The position numbers and the translations under genes are program-made. DNA of 32,439 bases, taken from NCBI GenBank assembly GCA_937862865.1, contig CALMFJ010000092.1, forward strand, positions 1 to 32,439. The letters run 5' to 3'. The notes under the pieces were generated by a model. It ran no database searches. It saw nothing but the letters and a program-made list of their open reading frames with translations, and was not told the DNA's origin. Position 1 is the first letter of the stretch. Each line of letters opens with the position of its first letter. Source of the DNA: an uncultured Pseudomonadota bacterium. Lineage in GTDB: Bacteria > Desulfobacterota > Syntrophorhabdia > Syntrophorhabdales > Syntrophorhabdaceae. Shown piece after piece: positions 29,303-32,439 of the stretch.

Positions 29303-31267
29303 ATGGCGCAAGTCGGGTATTCTAGTCGACTGATCGATTTTCTAAATGCTGAAAATGCGGATATTCTCAATAAGCTGAACGATTATGTTGTTGATGCGGG
29401 TAGTAGTCAAATAAAGGCTTGGCGAGATTTAATAGCGATACTTAAAAGAGCCGTTGGCGAACTTTTTTCGAAATCCCCGCATATTGATAGAAACAGTTCC
29501 ATTATTCTCGAATACACCATACCGATGGAATCTCGCAGAATAGATGCGGTTCTATTGCTAAATGGTTTGATCGTAGTGCTTGAGTTTAAGGGAAAATCCA
29601 GACCTTTGCAGGCTGACGTTGATCAAGCAGCTGCATACGCTAGAGATCTTCGCGCCTATCACAAGGTATGCTCTTCGGTCCCGGTTAAATGTTTCCTCGT
29701 GCTTGTGCAAGGAAAGCAGGAAGCGCAAGTGGTAGCAGACGTGGTGGTTGTAACACCCGAATCACTCGCGAGGTATTGCACATCCCTTATGCACCAAGAA
29801 GTTCCATCACGAAGTCTATCTGATTTCATATCTTTTGATTCATATAGACCGTTACCTTCATTAATTAGGGCGGCACGAGAGTTGTTTACATCAGGTACTT
29901 TGACGAGGATACATCGAGCGGCCATGGCGACTGAGCCGACAATAGATGAATGCTCACAAATTATTCATAAGACAGCGCAGGCTAAGCGGCGAGCCTTGAT
30001 ATTAATCTGCGGGGTTCCTGGGGCGGGCAAGACCCTTGTCGGTCTACAATTAGCACATGCGAAATACTTGGATGATCTGGCTGTAGCCCGAAGCAATGGT
30101 GAAAAACCTACTGCACCTTCAGTGTTCCTTTCGGGCAACGGTCCTTTGGTGGAAGTGCTACAATATGAACTACGTTCGGCCGGGGATGGTAAGGCATTTG
30201 TACGTGGCGTACATGAATACGTAAAAACGTTTACGCGGACCCGGGGTATTATACCGCCTCAACACGTATTGATTTATGACGAAGCACAACGTGCTTTTGA
30301 TGCCGAACAAGTGCGAGCAAAGCACAAAGACATGCCCCGGGAATTTAACGGACTTTCTGAACCCGAATTATTTATTCAATTTGCTGAACGCGTTCCCGAA
30401 TGGTGTGTTGTTGTAGGATTGATCGGTTCGGGTCAAGAGATACATATTGGTGAGGAAGCTGGTCTTGGTCAGTGGAGGACAGCAATCGAAAAGGCGGAAA
30501 AACCTAACGATTGGGATATCTATCTACCGGCAGATCAGGAAATAGAGGCCATATTTCATGGTCTGAATAATACATATTCTGGTGCTGCGCTACAATTGTC
30601 ATTGACAATACGGTTTCATTTAGCAACTCGTCTATACGAATTTGTGGAACAACTACTTGGGGATCATCCGGGAAAGGCCAAGTCGATCAGTTTGGAATTA
30701 GAACAGAATGGCTATAACCTGAGGATTACGAGAAATTTAGAGATCGCAAAACAATACCTAAAAGACAGATACAACCACAATCTCGATGCTCGATATGGCA
30801 TTGTTGCTTCTGCGAGGGACAGAGAACTCATTAAATATGGCGTTCCAAAAGGATTTAAAAGTCCGGGCGAAGTTGGTCCAGGTAAATATGGCAGATGGTA
30901 TTCAGAACCCGATGGTAAAGAAGGATCCTGCACTCGACTAGCGACTGTAGCTACAGAGTTCGGAACACAAGGATTGGAGTTAGATGCATGTCTTCTGGCC
31001 TGGGGAACGGATTTGGTCAGATTAAATGGACAATGGTCAAACCACTTGGCCGCGCGTTACCAGGAATCGTACCGCATAAGGGACGCAAAAGGACTTAGAA
31101 TTAACGCCTACCGTGTGTTACTAACGAGGGGCCGAGATGGTTGTGTAATTTTTGTACCTAACGCACAAATCCTCAATGAAACATACGAGTATCTGGTAGA
31201 TTGCGGATTTAGTCAATTACAGGATGAACAAGAATTATCATCTGTTGAATTGCCTCATGCAGGCTGA
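29303..31267 (+). CDS. PD-(D/E)XK nuclease - DUF2075 SF1 helicase fusion (defence candidate)
   Basis: The 654-aa protein has an N-terminal RecB-like nuclease: Asp81, Glu94-Phe-Lys96 (IDAVLLLNGLIVVLEFKGK) and Gln108-AAA-Tyr112, the QxxxY motif. A DUF2075-type helicase follows: Walker A GVPGAGKT (237-244), Walker B VLIYDEAQRAF, SLTIRFHLATRLYEF, FGTQGLELDACLLAWG and NAYRVLLTRGRDG. Domain order resembles single-gene anti-phage nuclease-helicases such as Nhi, as I recall; this is not verified. A GGAG lies upstream of the ATG. Composition is markedly AT-richer than surrounding genes, with A/T third positions, indicating horizontal transfer. It is flanked by element ends and stands alone. Confidence 0.82.
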   Translation: MAQVGYSSRLIDFLNAENADILNKLNDYVVDAGSSQIKAWRDLIAILKRAVGELFSKSPHIDRNSSIILEYTIPMESRRIDAVLLLNGLIVVLEFKGKSRPLQADVDQAAAYARDLRAYHKVCSSVPVKCFLVLVQGKQEAQVVADVVVVTPESLARYCTSLMHQEVPSRSLSDFISFDSYRPLPSLIRAARELFTSGTLTRIHRAAMATEPTIDECSQIIHKTAQAKRRALILICGVPGAGKTLVGLQLAHAKYLDDLAVARSNGEKPTAPSVFLSGNGPLVEVLQYELRSAGDGKAFVRGVHEYVKTFTRTRGIIPPQHVLIYDEAQRAFDAEQVRAKHKDMPREFNGLSEPELFIQFAERVPEWCVVVGLIGSGQEIHIGEEAGLGQWRTAIEKAEKPNDWDIYLPADQEIEAIFHGLNNTYSGAALQLSLTIRFHLATRLYEFVEQLLGDHPGKAKSISLELEQNGYNLRITRNLEIAKQYLKDRYNHNLDARYGIVASARDRELIKYGVPKGFKSPGEVGPGKYGRWYSEPDGKEGSCTRLATVATEFGTQGLELDACLLAWGTDLVRLNGQWSNHLAARYQESYRIRDAKGLRINAYRVLLTRGRDGCVIFVPNAQILNETYEYLVDCGFSQLQDEQELSSVELPHAG

Positions 31268-31422
31268 CCCTCCATTCCACTGCTAGAGACAACCAAACGA
31301 TGAAAGTTTTTCTCCTGAAACCTAGAATGGACCGCGGGCCTACGGACGTCCAAGTAGCCCCCCACCCGATTTTGATTTAGTATATTATAACCAGAGTAAA
31401 TATCACTCAGGAGGACCGCCCC

Positions 31423-31620
31423 ATGACCGAACTCCCTTTCCCCCTCAAAGGAAAAATCTACCGCAGCCCCATGCCCTTTGGTACCTACGACGAGAACGGA
31501 GTTGTACTCAATGAATATTTTGCCAACCAGATCTCGGTGATAGTCTCCCTGGCCAGCCCCGGGGAATGTGAAGAAAAGGCGCATAGAAACCTGTACGGGG
31601 GAGTCCAGGGACGGCCTTAA
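31423..31620 (+). pseudogene. 5' fragment of a phosphatase-like gene
   Basis: The 65-codon ORF has AGGAGG 10 nt before its ATG and begins like small tyrosine-phosphatase-type proteins (LPFPLKGKIYRSPMPFG), then NQISVIVSLASPGECEEKA. It stops at TAA shortly afterwards, with no phosphatase signature loop. The last codons overlap GGGACGGCCTTAA, which resembles the GGGACGTCC element ends, suggesting truncation by an insertion or deletion at an element end. The family assignment is by N-terminal resemblance only. Confidence 0.5.
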
Positions 31621-31679
31621 AAATGTCAAAATCCTTCCTTTCTCTTGGGCGTTGTTGTGGTTATTCCGCCAGAAAAGAG

Positions 31680-31714
31680 GTTGATATTTTACCACTTAAT
31701 GGTAAAATATCAAC
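31680..31714. promoter_or_regulatory. Perfect 15-bp palindrome containing a promoter
   Basis: GTTGATATTTTACCA (31680-31694), CTTAA, and TGGTAAAATATCAAC (31700-31714) form a perfect inverted repeat. It also contains TTGATA (31681-31686) and TAAAAT (31703-31708), 16 bp apart. The ATG of the next gene starts at 31715, directly at the palindrome edge. Confidence 0.7.
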
Positions 31715-32439
31715 ATGTATAAGCGATTCCTCTCGGAAAGTGTCCGGGCAGGCCTCTCTGACACCCCTGTGGTCTTCATCAGGGGGGCGCGGCAGACGGG
31801 GAAGACGACCCTCGCACGGGAGATCGTGTCCTCGAAGCACAAAGCGAACTATATTACGCTCGACAGTGCAGCCGTTCTTTCTGCGGCAGGTACAGACGCA
31901 GCGGGTTTTATCTCGTGCCTTAAGAAGCCCGCGACGATCGACGAGGTGCAGAGGGTCCCGGAACTGATCCTGGCCATCAAGGAGGAGGTTGACCGGAATC
32001 GTACCGCCGGAAGGTACCTCTTGACGGGCTCGGCAAATATCCTGACCATTCCGAAAGTCGCCGATTCTCTCGCCGGCCGGATGGAAATTGTGACCCTCTG
32101 GCCGCTATCCAGGGGAGAGATAGCCGGTACCAGGGAGACCTTCATCAGGAAGGTGTTCAAAGGTGGGGCAGGCAAGCTGAAGTTTTCGAAAACAGGGATC
32201 GAGGACCTCGCCGATATGATAATCACGGGCGGCTATCCCGAGCCGGTTAAGAGGGCTTCGTATGAGCGCAGGGCAAGCTGGTTCGACTCTTACCTGACAA
32301 CCGTCATCGAGCGTGATATCAGGAGCCTTGCGAACATTCACGATATCTCCCTGATGCCGAGGCTTCTTAAGCTCTTGAGCGCACGGACGGGGAGTTTAAG
32401 GGACAATTCCGAGATCTCCCGGAGCTCGGGCATCCCCAA
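31715..32439 (+). CDS. AAA+ ATPase of the DUF4143 family, 3' end beyond the window
   Basis: The frame is open from ATG 31715 to the last base (241 codons), which is why the ORF track omits it. It reads MYKRFLSESVRAGL, Walker A VVFIRGARQTGKTTLA, a Walker B-like strand PATIDEVQRVP, RYLLTGSANILTIPKVADSLAGR (in part; sensor region), LWPLSRGEI, then GGYPEPVKR and SYLTTVIERDIRSLANI, the start of the DUF4143 domain. Family members are AAA-type ATPases of unclear role, often near mobile and toxin genes. No ribosome site precedes the ATG, which directly follows a palindromic promoter, so translation may be leaderless. Composition matches the GC-rich core of the window. Confidence 0.85.
   Translation, partial: MYKRFLSESVRAGLSDTPVVFIRGARQTGKTTLAREIVSSKHKANYITLDSAAVLSAAGTDAAGFISCLKKPATIDEVQRVPELILAIKEEVDRNRTAGRYLLTGSANILTIPKVADSLAGRMEIVTLWPLSRGEIAGTRETFIRKVFKGGAGKLKFSKTGIEDLADMIITGGYPEPVKRASYERRASWFDSYLTTVIERDIRSLANIHDISLMPRLLKLLSARTGSLRDNSEISRSSGIP

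Noticed and set aside
1-32439. CRISPR array, tRNA, rRNA or replication origin
   Set aside because: No regularly spaced 25-40-bp repeats with unique spacers, no cloverleaf-like sequence with conserved GGTTCRA loop, and no rRNA or DnaA-box cluster were recognised; short 24-bp-period pairs have only two units.

Overview
The window reads as bacterial chromosome at roughly 60% G+C by eye. A split ferredoxin-type glutamate synthase, a sigma-54 enhancer-binding protein, a multi-PAS/LuxR protein, a SemiSWEET and a REP-associated transposase together suggest a Desulfobacterota-like anaerobe (former Deltaproteobacteria, perhaps a syntroph). That assignment is inference; no rRNA, tRNA or other taxonomic marker is present.

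Region 1 (1-10.5 kb, + strand) is a metabolic operon. A near-consensus sigma-54 promoter with an upstream palindrome precedes a FAD/Fe-S oxidoreductase, a degenerate glutamate-synthase-like Fe-S protein, a true FMN/Fe-S glutamate synthase domain protein, and a fused glutaminase-GXGXG subunit. Next comes a protein with a KaiC-like N-terminus and a PEP synthase ATP-grasp module. Region 2 (10.8-16.2 kb) holds a sigma-54 activator (-), a divergent PAS-LuxR regulator (+) and a PIF1-like helicase with a WYL-like tail (+). The activator's promoter region contains two copies of the core motif seen upstream of the glutamate synthase operon, so the activator may control both.

Region 3 (16.3-25.5 kb, all - strand) is an accessory run: B12-binding radical SAM protein, a SemiSWEET transporter absent from the ORF track (apparent ATA start overlapping the previous stop), ADP-ribosylglycohydrolase, an alpha/beta hydrolase with Cys in place of the nucleophilic Ser, an unknown 159-aa protein, a secreted ankyrin-repeat protein ending in a Kunitz/BPTI domain, a Tat-exported ATC-hydrolase-like protein, an unknown 838-aa protein with a likely frameshifted tail, and a small membrane protein.

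Region 4 (25.6-32.4 kb) is a plastic zone. It has three small exported proteins, a RAYT-type transposase with 23-bp terminal inverted repeats and a 207-bp duplicated fragment of its end, a HI1419/HI1420-like toxin-antitoxin pair, scattered element ends, an AT-rich island with one PD-(D/E)XK nuclease-DUF2075 helicase (a defence candidate), a truncated gene, and the 5' part of an AAA/DUF4143 ATPase whose promoter lies inside a perfect palindrome. Dispersed REP-like palindromes and a 7-bp periodic repeat occupy several gene boundaries.
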